From positions 43,953-107,952 of the forward strand of contig JAJFHD010000004.1 of NCBI GenBank assembly GCA_021775805.1: 64,000 nucleotides of DNA. Reading direction: 5' to 3'. The translations under genes and the position numbers were made by a program. The stretch comes from Alphaproteobacteria bacterium. Lineage in GTDB: Bacteria; Pseudomonadota; Alphaproteobacteria; Rhizobiales; JAJFHC01. Shown in pieces: positions 30,907 through 38,814 of this stretch. Below the pieces are notes generated by a model, which searched no databases, had not been told where the DNA came from, and saw only the letters and a list, made by a program, of their open reading frames with translations. The first letter of the stretch is position 1, and the number at the start of each line of letters is the position of its first letter.

Positions 30907-32139
30907 TCAAGAATGTCCCCGGTCGAGCATGGCAATCACCTCGATCTCGATCACCATGCCCTCGTAAACCAGATTCGGCACCGGAATTCCGGTGGTCGCC
31001 GGTCCCGGTTCCGAGTAGGAATTTGATCGTATCAACAGGTTTTCATGCAGCGCCTCCGCCGAGGCCGTGCCCTGGTAGAACGTTGTTACCTTGACCACAT
31101 CGTCGAGGGTGGCGCCGAACTCGGCGAGGACCGCCGCCACATTGCCCATGGCCCGGCGTGTCTGGGCCACCATGTCGCCCGGATCGATGACCGCCGCGGT
31201 ACTGTCGAGCGACACCTGGCCGCCCAGATGTAGGACGCCGTTGCAGGCGTTGCCGTGCTTGTAGGGCAACGGCGTGGTCCAGTCCCAGTGTCCGTCCGGC
31301 CACGCGTAGGTTTTCTCCAGCCGTTCGCCTGTGGGCCCGCGCATGGCGGTCGCGGCAATCTTTGTCAGAAGGCCCGGCTGCGCAAATCCAGTGACCGGAA
31401 TGCCGGTCGCCGCCGGCCCCGGTTCGTCGAAATAGCCGGCCCGGAGCCTCGCCGGTTTTTCCCAGTCCTCGGCGGTGCCGTCGCCCACGTAAAACACGCT
31501 GAGCCTGACCACGTCCCGGGTGTCGGCACCGGCCGCGGCGAGGGCTGCACAAAGCCGGTCCATCATGATCCGGGTCTGCCCCGCCAGGTCAACCCGTGCG
31601 CCCACCACACCGTCCGGGGAAAGCGCCGACATGTCGCCGGTGAAGATCATGTCGCCACAGGCGATCACGTGAGAGAACGCGTCCGGCAGCAGAGGCATGC
31701 CGTCCAAATGCAGACACCGGCGCGCCAGGCGCTCGCCGCCGGGCCCGCGCATGGCCACGCCCTCGATCTCGATCAGCATATCCTGGTAACACAATTGCGG
31801 CTTGGCCACCGTGTTGACCACCGGCTGCACCTGCGGACCAAGCCTGGTGCCAATCAACTCCAGAATTCGTCGTTCAGCCGCGTCATCGCCGACAAAGTAG
31901 ACCACCAGTTTTACCAGATCATTGAGGTCGACATCCAGATCCACCAGCACGGTTTCCAGATAGGCCATGGCACTGTCGCATTGCGCCTCGAGATTTCCCG
32001 GCGTCCGCACACGGCCCTGCGGGTCGAGGTCAACCTGGCCACCGGTGAAAATCAGCGATCCGGCGCGAACCCCGTGTTTGTGCGTGAGCTGCACCGGCCA
32101 GTTCCAATGCCCCTCGGGGAAACTGTACCTTCGGTCCAC
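30907..32139 (-). CDS. Triple RidA/YjgF-domain fusion protein
   Basis: The 410-residue protein is about three times the usual RidA length. It reads as three RidA-like units: about 13-131, 150-267 and 288-405. Units 1 and 3 begin alike (FPEGHWNWP...GGQVDLD and WPDGHWDWT...GGQVSLD), and units 1 and 2 end alike (AMRGPGGERL, AMRGPTGERL). RidA hydrolyses reactive enamine/imine intermediates using an Arg in a P-A-R-S motif. Here unit 2 has PAAT and unit 3 has PATT, with no Arg in unit 1 either, so classical deaminase activity is doubtful. It may be a non-catalytic or altered Rid protein. Divergent neighbours are PPK2 (convergent) and a LysR gene upstream. Confidence 0.85.
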   Translation of the reverse strand: MDRRYSFPEGHWNWPVQLTHKHGVRAGSLIFTGGQVDLDPQGRVRTPGNLEAQCDSAMAYLETVLVDLDVDLNDLVKLVVYFVGDDAAERRILELIGTRLGPQVQPVVNTVAKPQLCYQDMLIEIEGVAMRGPGGERLARRCLHLDGMPLLPDAFSHVIACGDMIFTGDMSALSPDGVVGARVDLAGQTRIMMDRLCAALAAAGADTRDVVRLSVFYVGDGTAEDWEKPARLRAGYFDEPGPAATGIPVTGFAQPGLLTKIAATAMRGPTGERLEKTYAWPDGHWDWTTPLPYKHGNACNGVLHLGGQVSLDSTAAVIDPGDMVAQTRRAMGNVAAVLAEFGATLDDVVKVTTFYQGTASAEALHENLLIRSNSYSEPGPATTGIPVPNLVYEGMVIEIEVIAMLDRGHS

Positions 32140-32274
32140 GGCTCGCGTCCTTCATTGCGGGTTGCCAGAAAATGGGATGATGCGCCAGGGTAAAGGCAAA
32201 TCTGACCCCGGATTGTGCGGCATCAGGATTGTGCATACAACACCGCCTGCGCTGGTGCCATACCCGGCTAGGGT

Positions 32275-33177
32275 TCATCCCGGCTTTGTCCCGGTGAGCA
32301 ACCCGCGGCGTTGCTTGAGTGCGGCGAAGACAAATTCCATCAGGGCACGAACCCGGGCTGCCTTGTGCAGGTCGCGGTGTGTCAGTATCCACAAATCGGT
32401 CGCAAGTTCGGGAATCGCATCGCTGAACCGCACCAGTTCCCGATCCGGATCGCCCAGATAACACGGCAACACGGCAAGGCCATGGCCCTGACGGACACCG
32501 GCATGCATGCCGACAACGCTGTTGACGCGATAGCGGCACTGCCTGTCCAGATTCTGGCTGGTCATCCAGCTCTCGAGTTCCGGATAGTTCAGCGTTTCAT
32601 CCGGCCCAACCCATTGTGACTCCTGCAGCTTCGGGAACTCGTCTGGATCTCCGCCAGTTTCTCCCCGGCCGTATGCCGCATAGGCAATGGTGCCGGCCTT
32701 GCGCCCGACAAGCGCGGGCGACGGCGCCATCGAGGGGCGAATGGCCACATCCGCCTCTCTTTTTGACAGGCTGTAGAGGTGGTTGGACACCGCAACTTCC
32801 AGAGCGATTTCCCCATGCATTATCTGGAATTCCGCAAAAATCGGCGAAAGGAACCCGACCAGAAAGGAGTCCAGGGTAGCGACACGCACGGTCCCGGACG
32901 GCCGCAGGTCCTGCCCGACCACACGGCGTTCGGCGTCTTTTACGTGGATTTCTATCTGCCGGGCGGTCGCCGCAAGCTCTTCCCCCGCAGGCGTCGGGGC
33001 ATAGCCCGACTTCGCACCGTTGAACAACACCACCCCCAGGCGGTCCTCGATCCCGGCGAGACGCCTGTAGACGGTGGCATGGCTTATTCCGAGACGGCGC
33101 CCGGCACCAGACAGCGTGCCGGCGTCATGAACCGCAAGGATCAGCCGCAGATCGTCCCATTTTGTCTTGCTGTTCAT
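32275..33177 (-). CDS. LysR-family regulator
   Basis: The 300-residue protein has the winged helix WDDLRLILAVHDAGTLSGAG...LGISHATVYRRLAGIEDRLG and a substrate-binding domain. I chose the ATG at 33177 (MNSKTKWDDLRL), not the longer track start. It is divergent from a flavodoxin-fold oxidoreductase gene, which it probably controls. A TTC-N11-GAA element lies in the shared intergenic region. Confidence 0.92.
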   Translation of the reverse strand: MNSKTKWDDLRLILAVHDAGTLSGAGRRLGISHATVYRRLAGIEDRLGVVLFNGAKSGYAPTPAGEELAATARQIEIHVKDAERRVVGQDLRPSGTVRVATLDSFLVGFLSPIFAEFQIMHGEIALEVAVSNHLYSLSKREADVAIRPSMAPSPALVGRKAGTIAYAAYGRGETGGDPDEFPKLQESQWVGPDETLNYPELESWMTSQNLDRQCRYRVNSVVGMHAGVRQGHGLAVLPCYLGDPDRELVRFSDAIPELATDLWILTHRDLHKAARVRALMEFVFAALKQRRGLLTGTKPG

Positions 33178-33191
33178 TATTGCAAACGGTT

Positions 33192-33208
33192 TTCTCAAAT
33201 TTGGCGAA
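33192..33208. promoter_or_regulatory. Candidate LysR-type operator (T-N11-A)
   Basis: In the 102-bp gap between the divergent LysR and oxidoreductase genes, TTCTCAAATTTGGCGAA has the T-N11-A form with TTC and GAA arms. That matches the generic LysR binding pattern, which is loose, so this is a candidate only. Confidence 0.35.
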
Positions 33209-33279
33209 TTGCCGTTGGTTTTTGCACAGCATATCTGTTCAAGGAGCAATTCACCAGATCAGCGAAGAAGGCACCGGTC

Positions 33280-34041
33280 ATGCATGTTCTGATCGTCTTT
33301 TGTCACCCTGAAGCCGACTCCTTCAATGGCGTGTTGAGGGATGTAGCGGTTCGGACCCTCCGGAAACAGGGCCACGGCGTGGAAGTCGCGGACCTGCATG
33401 CCGAGGGATTCGACCCTGTCGAGCGCGGCTGTCACTACCCCCAACGCAAGAACCCGGATTGGTTTTCAGGCATGGACGAGCAGCGTCATGCCAGCACAAT
33501 CGGCTCGCTGCCCGATGATGTTGCCCGTGAAATCGAGCGGCTGGAGCGTGCCGATCTGGTGGTCTTCCAGTTCCCTCTGTGGTGGCATTCCCAGCCGGCG
33601 ATGCTCAAGGGATGGTTCGACCGGGTCTTCGTCAACGGCGCGCTTTACACCAGCACCATGCGCTACGACCGCGGCTACTTCCGGGGCAAACGCGCCATCT
33701 GCTCGCTGACCACCGGCGCCCCGGAGGCCGCATTCCGCGAAAATGGCCGCGGCGGCAACATCGACACCATGCTGTGGCCGACCCAGTATTCGCTCTATTA
33801 CATGGGATTTACGATCCTTCAGCCTTTCATCGCCCATGGCGTTCAGGGTCTTTCCGACTTTGTCCGGGTGGAAGAAAGCCGGTTCGGCGATCATCTTGAA
33901 GGACATAAACTGGCTTGGTCACAAAGGTTGGAAAACCTGGCAATGGCGGAAACCGTTTGTTTTCCCGGCTGGAAGGATTGGGACGAACAGGGCCATGCCG
34001 CGGCCCCGGCCGGCAACGAAACCGTCCTGACCAGGGCCTGA
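33280..34041 (+). CDS. NAD(P)H oxidoreductase, flavodoxin fold (NQO1/MdaB type)
   Basis: The 253-residue protein begins MHVLIVFCHPEADSFNGVL. It has LVVFQFPLWWHSQPAMLKGWFDRVF, the FMN/FAD-binding segment typical of NAD(P)H quinone reductases, and a later FRGKRAICSLTTGAPEAAF. It probably reduces quinones or nitro compounds with two electrons. I used the ATG at 33280; the track's extended version crosses the LysR promoter region. It is expected to be induced through the divergent LysR regulator. Confidence 0.93.
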   Translation: MHVLIVFCHPEADSFNGVLRDVAVRTLRKQGHGVEVADLHAEGFDPVERGCHYPQRKNPDWFSGMDEQRHASTIGSLPDDVAREIERLERADLVVFQFPLWWHSQPAMLKGWFDRVFVNGALYTSTMRYDRGYFRGKRAICSLTTGAPEAAFRENGRGGNIDTMLWPTQYSLYYMGFTILQPFIAHGVQGLSDFVRVEESRFGDHLEGHKLAWSQRLENLAMAETVCFPGWKDWDEQGHAAAPAGNETVLTRA

Positions 34042-34092
34042 CGGCTACGAGCAAGACGCTGAAGCGCTCAGGCTTCTGAAGGGGCGTTTTCT

Positions 34093-34116
34093 TGTCACAT
34101 TCAAACTTTCGTGACA
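34093..34116. repeat. TGTCAC-N12-GTGACA inverted repeat upstream of a secreted protein gene
   Basis: TGTCAC at 34093-34098 and GTGACA at 34111-34116 are perfect 6-bp inverted repeats 12 bp apart, about 40 bp before the ATG of the 34155 gene. This could be an operator; the factor is unknown. Confidence 0.3.
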
Positions 34117-34154
34117 GTGTCCGTTAGTAATGTCCATATACGGGGGTGTGAAAC

Positions 34155-34589
34155 ATGTACGGATCTGTTTTGCGTTATAATCCTCTGCGAGTAATTGCTT
34201 TGTTCTCACTTGCATTTACTGTCTTGTTTGCATCGGTGGACAGAGCCGATGCTGGCGCCGCCAAACGCTCGATTGCCCGCGCCAATGCGGAACTCAACAG
34301 ATGCGCGACTTTGCCGAAAGAGCAGCGCTATGACTGTGTGTCGGACGCGTTTTCCGATGTCAGCACCTCGATCGCCCGCTTCCGGAATTATTTCAAGGCA
34401 TCCCGGATCGTACGCGAGGCGGCAAACAAGGTTGGTGCGACGCGCATCATCAGCGTCGCCATTTCAGCCCTTGAAAAGGCCCGCAAGAGCTTGCTCAGGT
34501 CGGTGAGCGGCGTCGAGAAACGCCACCAGGGCAACTACAAGGATCTGTCGAAACTGATGGCACGGGCCAAGAGTGTCTTGAGGGCATAA
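34155..34589 (+). CDS. Small secreted helical protein
   Basis: The 144-residue protein has a signal peptide (RVIALFSLAFTVLFASVDRADA) followed by a basic, helical mature part with two cysteines (NRCATLPKEQRYDCVSDAF) that could form one disulfide. I recognise no family. It converges with the autotransporter-like gene, and 41 bp separate the two stops. Confidence 0.7.
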   Translation: MYGSVLRYNPLRVIALFSLAFTVLFASVDRADAGAAKRSIARANAELNRCATLPKEQRYDCVSDAFSDVSTSIARFRNYFKASRIVREAANKVGATRIISVAISALEKARKSLLRSVSGVEKRHQGNYKDLSKLMARAKSVLRA

Positions 34590-34630
34590 CGCACGAGGAT
34601 TCTCGGTTTGTCTGACCGGAACCGCCTGAT

Positions 34631-36589
34631 CTATCGCCCACCGAACGGAATCGTCACCTGGCTGGAGAGCGAATAGATGTCCAGCTTGCTGGCGCCGAAC
34701 CCGGAGTAACCCCCCGACAGGGAAAGCTGCATGCCATTGACGAGGTTGACGGCAAGGCCGCCATTGAGACGCGCAAGCACCTCATCCCCTTGAATGACTG
34801 CACCATTCGTAAGCCTGGTGTCGTCGGCCTTGATGAAGTTCCAGACACCGTTGACAGCCAGATAAGGCGAGATCGTCTCCACGGTGCCGTCGTCGATTCT
34901 CTTGAGATATCTGACGCGCGGCCCGAAGGACAGCTGTCCCCGCTCGGTCGTGCCGCCGGAGACCCGCGTGCCGCCGCTGTTGGTATAGCTTTCCCGGTCC
35001 ACATGGGCGTAGGTGATGGAAGCTGTGGGTTCGAAGGTCCAGGGGCCCTCTATAAACCGGCCTTCCAGGCTGCCCGTCAGCGTCAGCTGTTCGGCATCGA
35101 AGGTGCCCTTGCCGCCGGTGGTACGGATATCGTTGTCGCTGAACTCGTAGAAGGCAAACCCGCTGGCGGAGATTTCGGGGGTCAGGAGATAGGTCGAATG
35201 GAGACCCAGGCCAAACCCCGTGGTATCGAGCTTGGACGACTGGGACGAACTCCTGGCTTCCGCTGCGCGGACCCGCAACAATCCGCCCAGAATAAAGCCG
35301 TCGCCGGGATTGTAGTAGGCGCCGGCGGCCAGGTCGGCTGCGTGTCCGTCACGCTTGGCACCGCTCTGGTCGGCATCGAAACCGACCACACTGCCGCGAA
35401 CCCAGGCATTGGGGCGCGTCGGCGCCACATGGAGCCGATCCGATTTGCCGGATATGTCTGCAATGCCATCGCCCGCAAGTCCTGCCTGTGCCTCGCGTTG
35501 CGCGTTGGCCCGCAGCGTGTTCAGGTCGGTGAAGAACGACGCGCTGTTCCCTCCAAGGTTGAACCGTAAGGGGTTAAAGCCGAACGTGTCTGATCCGGCA
35601 GGGCCACGGTGTCCAAATCCTGCCCGGAACGGCCGTGCGCTCCCAGACGCGCGCGCTGTTCGCCGGGCACTCACGGTTTCTAGGTCGCTTCGGGCTTGTG
35701 TTTCGGCAGCGTTAGCCTGAGCAATCTGGGCCTGTGCCGCCACAATCTTGCCCTTCAATATGGCAATACTCCGTTGATACCGGGCAACGAGTTTGGCCAC
35801 CGCTTCGTACTTGCGCAACACTTTGAGCCGAGCTTTTTTGCCGGGTGTTACCCTGTAGGCTAACGCGAGCGTCCTCAAGGTTATTCTGGCAGATACGATG
35901 AACGCGGTCGCCTTCGCTATTCGTTCCTCCTCGGCTCGGATTCTTTGTTCGTTCAGCTTGGCGAGCCGTTCCTGAATCTCGATTTCACGTTGCAGCCGGT
36001 TCTGTGCGGCGGCATCGCGGGCATCGTCGGCCGCCAGATTGAGATCCCGTCTGAGGTCCTCAAGCTGGGTGAGTTCGGTGCTCAGGCCTGTATTCGTGAG
36101 CGCGTCGACCGCAGCTTCATCGTCCGTGCTGGCGCCGGCGCAGGTCGCCGTTATCGCTGATGCGGATAGCCCACTGGACTGCAGGACCTGGTCGATCCGG
36201 AAGGTGCCCGACGCCGGAATCGTGAATGTCGCCGTACCGTCGGTGACCGCCAGTGCAGCACCCAGGTTGATGTTTATGGTTACGGTTGGCGTATTGCCGG
36301 TGATCGTCCAGGTGATGGTCTCGCCGGTTTCGAACGCCGCCGTCAGTATCGGTACATTCTGGACATTGAATCCCAGCCCAGCATTCTGCGAAAGCGCCCC
36401 ACCGTTGACCGCCGTACACCCCGCCGAAACAGCGTGGGCGCGATCAGCCTGAACCACCGCCAGGAACAAGCCAAGACATATTGTGAAAGCAGCCGGCCAC
36501 AGGCCCCAGTCCAGCCAACCGGAAAACCGGCCCCCAAAACGACATGCGCCCCCAACGAGACGGCACTTTGGCTCCCCAGCCTGCATCAC
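34631..36589 (-). CDS. Autotransporter-like outer-membrane beta-barrel protein
   Basis: The 652-residue protein has a long signal peptide (about 28-53, ending AHA), a beta-rich passenger domain (about 55-155) and a helical coiled-coil section (about 165-320, RLQREIEIQERLAKLNEQRI). It ends in a C-terminal barrel of about 260 residues, with amphipathic strands ending SLSSQVTIPFGGR. The barrel resembles autotransporter barrels. The coiled coil directly before the barrel is unlike classical beta-helix passengers. The ligand is unknown. A perfect TTAA-N7-TTAA box lies 25 bp upstream. Confidence 0.8.
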   Translation of the reverse strand: MMQAGEPKCRLVGGACRFGGRFSGWLDWGLWPAAFTICLGLFLAVVQADRAHAVSAGCTAVNGGALSQNAGLGFNVQNVPILTAAFETGETITWTITGNTPTVTININLGAALAVTDGTATFTIPASGTFRIDQVLQSSGLSASAITATCAGASTDDEAAVDALTNTGLSTELTQLEDLRRDLNLAADDARDAAAQNRLQREIEIQERLAKLNEQRIRAEEERIAKATAFIVSARITLRTLALAYRVTPGKKARLKVLRKYEAVAKLVARYQRSIAILKGKIVAAQAQIAQANAAETQARSDLETVSARRTARASGSARPFRAGFGHRGPAGSDTFGFNPLRFNLGGNSASFFTDLNTLRANAQREAQAGLAGDGIADISGKSDRLHVAPTRPNAWVRGSVVGFDADQSGAKRDGHAADLAAGAYYNPGDGFILGGLLRVRAAEARSSSQSSKLDTTGFGLGLHSTYLLTPEISASGFAFYEFSDNDIRTTGGKGTFDAEQLTLTGSLEGRFIEGPWTFEPTASITYAHVDRESYTNSGGTRVSGGTTERGQLSFGPRVRYLKRIDDGTVETISPYLAVNGVWNFIKADDTRLTNGAVIQGDEVLARLNGGLAVNLVNGMQLSLSGGYSGFGASKLDIYSLSSQVTIPFGGR

Positions 36590-36783
36590 AACCCCTCCAT
36601 GTTGTCGAAAACGTTAACAAAACATTAATTTCGGGGCAATACTGGTGGTGATGCCGGCCGCAGGAGCAGAGTTCTGTGGAAATCTTCTCGTATTTGGGCG
36701 CTGACCGGACCCTGCCGCAAAGACCTGCCGGAGCGCAAACCTGAAGTATCAGGGCTCTTTGGTCTACATGGATAGGGAAAATT
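36590..36783. other. Intergenic region with CtrA-type box
   Basis: This is the promoter region of the autotransporter-like gene. Apart from the CtrA-type box I see no open frame worth calling. The 78-residue ORF on the track that begins here runs through the tRNA remnant and is not convincing. Confidence 0.5.
36614..36628. promoter_or_regulatory. Perfect TTAA-N7-TTAA (CtrA-type) box
   Basis: TTAA at 36614-36617 and at 36625-36628 with a 7-bp spacer (CAAAACA) exactly match the CtrA binding consensus. At roughly 60% GC fewer than one such match would be expected by chance in a 64-kb window. It sits 25 bp before the ATG of the autotransporter-like gene, so it could activate or repress it. CtrA itself is not in the window. 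Confidence 0.55.
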
Positions 36784-36833
36784 TGGAGCGGGCGATGAGA
36801 TTCAAACTCACGATTTCAGCCTTGGCAAGGTTG
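36784..36833 (-). repeat. tRNA-Gly 3'-half remnant (outer att copy C)
   Basis: A 50-bp stretch matches the CCA end through the anticodon stem-loop of the intact tRNA-Gly at 40.7 kb, in the same orientation, with about three differences. It marks the far end of the tandem island and is the most decayed copy. Confidence 0.85.
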
Positions 36834-36995
36834 AAGTCATTCCATCTATATCAAGAGGCTAGCGTCCCACTAGTTGGGCACAGCTATTCACAGGGACTCA
36901 AACGTCACCACAGCTTGCTAATGTGGTACAATGTAAGACGCGATTTTGTTGCTCTCCAAGAATGTACGCCAAATTTGACCAAAGATCGTGGTTAG

Positions 36996-38138
36996 CTATT
37001 CGGTCGCCAAATCGTTGAGTATGGATTTGCTGGCTTCGCCAAACAAATCACGAATGTCCACTCTGCAATCAATGAACTGAAGCAGTTTCATGTAGGTAGG
37101 AAGTTGAGCGGTATCGATATAGATCGGTACAAGGACGTTCTTGCCGACTTCTCTCTGCCGAAACAGCGCAATGTTAAATTCTTCAATACATACCTTTGAG
37201 GATAGATAAGAAGGCGATAAAAAAGACACCACTTTTTTGCTCTTGTCCAAAGCCTCATAAATTTCATATTGCCATGCAACGCCTGGCTGCAATTCCAACC
37301 TATCGACAAACACACGAAGATTGGGTTTCTGGTGTTTAAGTTCCCGGACAAACTCAAATGCCCTGTCCGCATCTTTATGAGAATAACTGATAAATAGGTC
37401 CCACTCCTGCGTTTCGCTGGTAGGAAGAACATGATTTGAAAATCTACGCTTAAGGGTCGAAAACTGGCTCTTCAGATGAACTGAATTTTTGACGCTCGGT
37501 TCAACGATTTTCAGTTTGTTGAGTGGCAGTCCTAACGCCATCCACTGAACGGCAGCTTCAACAATGGCGTCGAGCATCTGGGGCGCAGTAACACCGCGAC
37601 GATGTGTAGAAACTAACGGCATTGCAATAGTTGTGTATCCGTCTTTAGCTCCTAAGAACGGGCTGATGCTGCGGAATATGTCGCCGACGGTGTCTAGCGG
37701 ATTAACTCTTTCATATACTGGGGCACCAACGGATTCCTGAATGTCGAGTGTGGTGCGAAATCCAGGTTCAAAACATAGGATTCTTTTGCATTGTACGCCT
37801 CGAAGCCGAATGCGAGGGCCTATTGGTTTTGATATCCAACAGGAAAAATCCATACGCAAGTCTTCATGGGGGTTTCGTGCTAATTCGTCGACGGAAAGAC
37901 CCTTACTATTAATTGCACCAATCAGCGTACGTGGCCCTGTGTTGTATCGATTAGGGAACGCAGATATCACCATGATATCTACTGCCTCCCATGGTCGCAT
38001 TGTGGTAAGATCGCCCTGATAGAGTTCAATGGTTTTCGGGCCATCGTTGCTAGGAACATTTATCGATTCCAACAATTTCATGTTGCGTACAGGCCTCGTA
38101 ACAAACTCAAAACACATTCGGTCATAGTTGATTGCCAT
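36996..38138 (-). CDS. Macro-like/TIR fusion protein (putative defence effector)
   Basis: The 380-residue protein has an N-terminal region (about 35-205) that reads like a macro domain: IELYQGDLTTM, VDIMVISAFPN, GYTTIAMPLVSTHRRGV. The C-terminal TIR domain (about 245-380) starts WDLFISYSHKDA and has a box 2 region VVSFLSPSYLSS and the catalytic-Glu motif C-x-x-E in KVCIEEFNIAL. TIR domains with this Glu cleave NAD+, and macro domains bind ADP-ribose derivatives. A one-chain enzyme plus ligand-binding module is therefore plausible, with anti-phage abortive infection as the likely role. The ATG at 38138 is preferred over the TTG at 38231. Codon use and composition differ from the core genes. 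Confidence 0.75.
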   Translation of the reverse strand: MAINYDRMCFEFVTRPVRNMKLLESINVPSNDGPKTIELYQGDLTTMRPWEAVDIMVISAFPNRYNTGPRTLIGAINSKGLSVDELARNPHEDLRMDFSCWISKPIGPRIRLRGVQCKRILCFEPGFRTTLDIQESVGAPVYERVNPLDTVGDIFRSISPFLGAKDGYTTIAMPLVSTHRRGVTAPQMLDAIVEAAVQWMALGLPLNKLKIVEPSVKNSVHLKSQFSTLKRRFSNHVLPTSETQEWDLFISYSHKDADRAFEFVRELKHQKPNLRVFVDRLELQPGVAWQYEIYEALDKSKKVVSFLSPSYLSSKVCIEEFNIALFRQREVGKNVLVPIYIDTAQLPTYMKLLQFIDCRVDIRDLFGEASKSILNDLATE

Positions 38139-38308
38139 GATACCGGAGTCGAGCTTTTTCCAAAGCCGCGTAAATCTATGTTTCCAATTTATCTTTTGTC
38201 GCCAGCGCGTCCGACAAAACAGAGTGTCCAAGGCTTGGAATTCGTCAGAAAATTATTAGCGGTTGTGAACAACGAGAAAACAAGCATCACTCGCCGTATA
38301 GGCGTCAC

Positions 38309-38334
38309 GCGGGCGTAGCTCAGGGGTTGAGCGC
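38309..38334 (+). repeat. tRNA-Gly 5'-half copy in end module A
   Basis: These 26 bp match the 5' acceptor strand and D-arm of the tRNA-Gly at 40783 with one difference (GGGGTT for GGGGTA), in inverted orientation. No tRNA 3' half follows on this strand. Confidence 0.85.
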
Positions 38335-38474
38335 ATGGCCACAGTAACGCTGTGAACACCTTCCCATACAAATTTCAATACGATCGATGCACACAAATTG
38401 TGCATAACATCTTGTTTTGTGTACGGGCGTCATCATAATTATGGGGGTGAGACCCTAGGAAAAGAGCCAGAATT

Positions 38475-38520
38475 TGGAGCGGGCGATGAGATTCGAACTC
38501 ACGACTTCAACCTTCGCAAG
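38475..38520 (-). repeat. tRNA-Gly 3'-half remnant (inner att copy A)
   Basis: 46 bp from the CCA end to the anticodon loop match the intact tRNA-Gly with one difference, in the same orientation. After CCTTCGCAAG the sequence diverges. It separates the two island units and is less decayed than the outer copy. Confidence 0.88.
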
Positions 38521-38814
38521 CTCACAATGCTGCGCCCATTGCGGCCAAGCCCTACGATCTGTTCCCGGAGTTCCGCAGCGTACGGGTTCCTTGTTCTCGG
38601 CATCTGGACACTCTCATATGAAAGTCAGAATGTGTCCATCAAACCTGGGAAACTCCAGCACTATGTCAACGCTCGATGAATCTCAACAAACGGAATTGGG
38701 AGAATCAACTTCCGACTTCTCATTTTGACCCCAGGGAGGCATTCACGATTGGTCGGTCTGGGGACTACAATGTGGGCGTTGTTGCCGTTCACAAATTCAC
38801 AAGGAATGAACGCC

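Larger units (their letters stand above)
36784..38474. mobile_element. Island unit 1 (TIR cargo), integrase-less
   Basis: The unit lies between the tRNA-Gly 3'-half remnants at 36784 and 38475. It carries the macro/TIR gene and, at its tRNA-proximal side, the 240-bp end module. Base composition looks AT-richer than the neighbours. No integrase, transposase or relaxase is visible, so the unit is either decayed or mobilised in trans. Confidence 0.7.
38276..38520. repeat. End module, copy A (tRNA-Gly-capped)
   Basis: This ~245-bp stretch is roughly 80% identical to 40502-40755. It contains a 26-bp plus-strand copy of the tRNA-Gly 5' half (38309-38334), a short hairpin CACAG..CTGTG, a palindromic ACAAATTGT core, the AGGAAAAGAG segment, and ends in the tRNA 3' half. 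It is the tRNA-proximal end of unit 1. Confidence 0.85.
38139..38814. other. Intergenic region in the island, mostly end module
   Basis: It holds the first copy of the 240-bp end module (38276-38520) and the left end of unit 2. A 54-codon ORF (ATG 38676, stop 38840, MNLNKRNWENQLPTSHFDPR...) is below the track cutoff and overlaps the LysR 3' end; I cannot say whether it is translated. The longer track ORFs at 38398-38728 cross the tRNA remnant and are not convincing. Confidence 0.5.

Noticed and set aside
36759-36995. 78-residue plus-strand ORF over the outer tRNA remnant
   Set aside because: Runs through the tRNA-Gly 3'-half repeat and has no clear ribosome site; likely chance.
38309-38520. 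A second complete tRNA-Gly formed by the 5'-half and 3'-half copies
   Set aside because: The two halves are on opposite strands and cannot form one tRNA.
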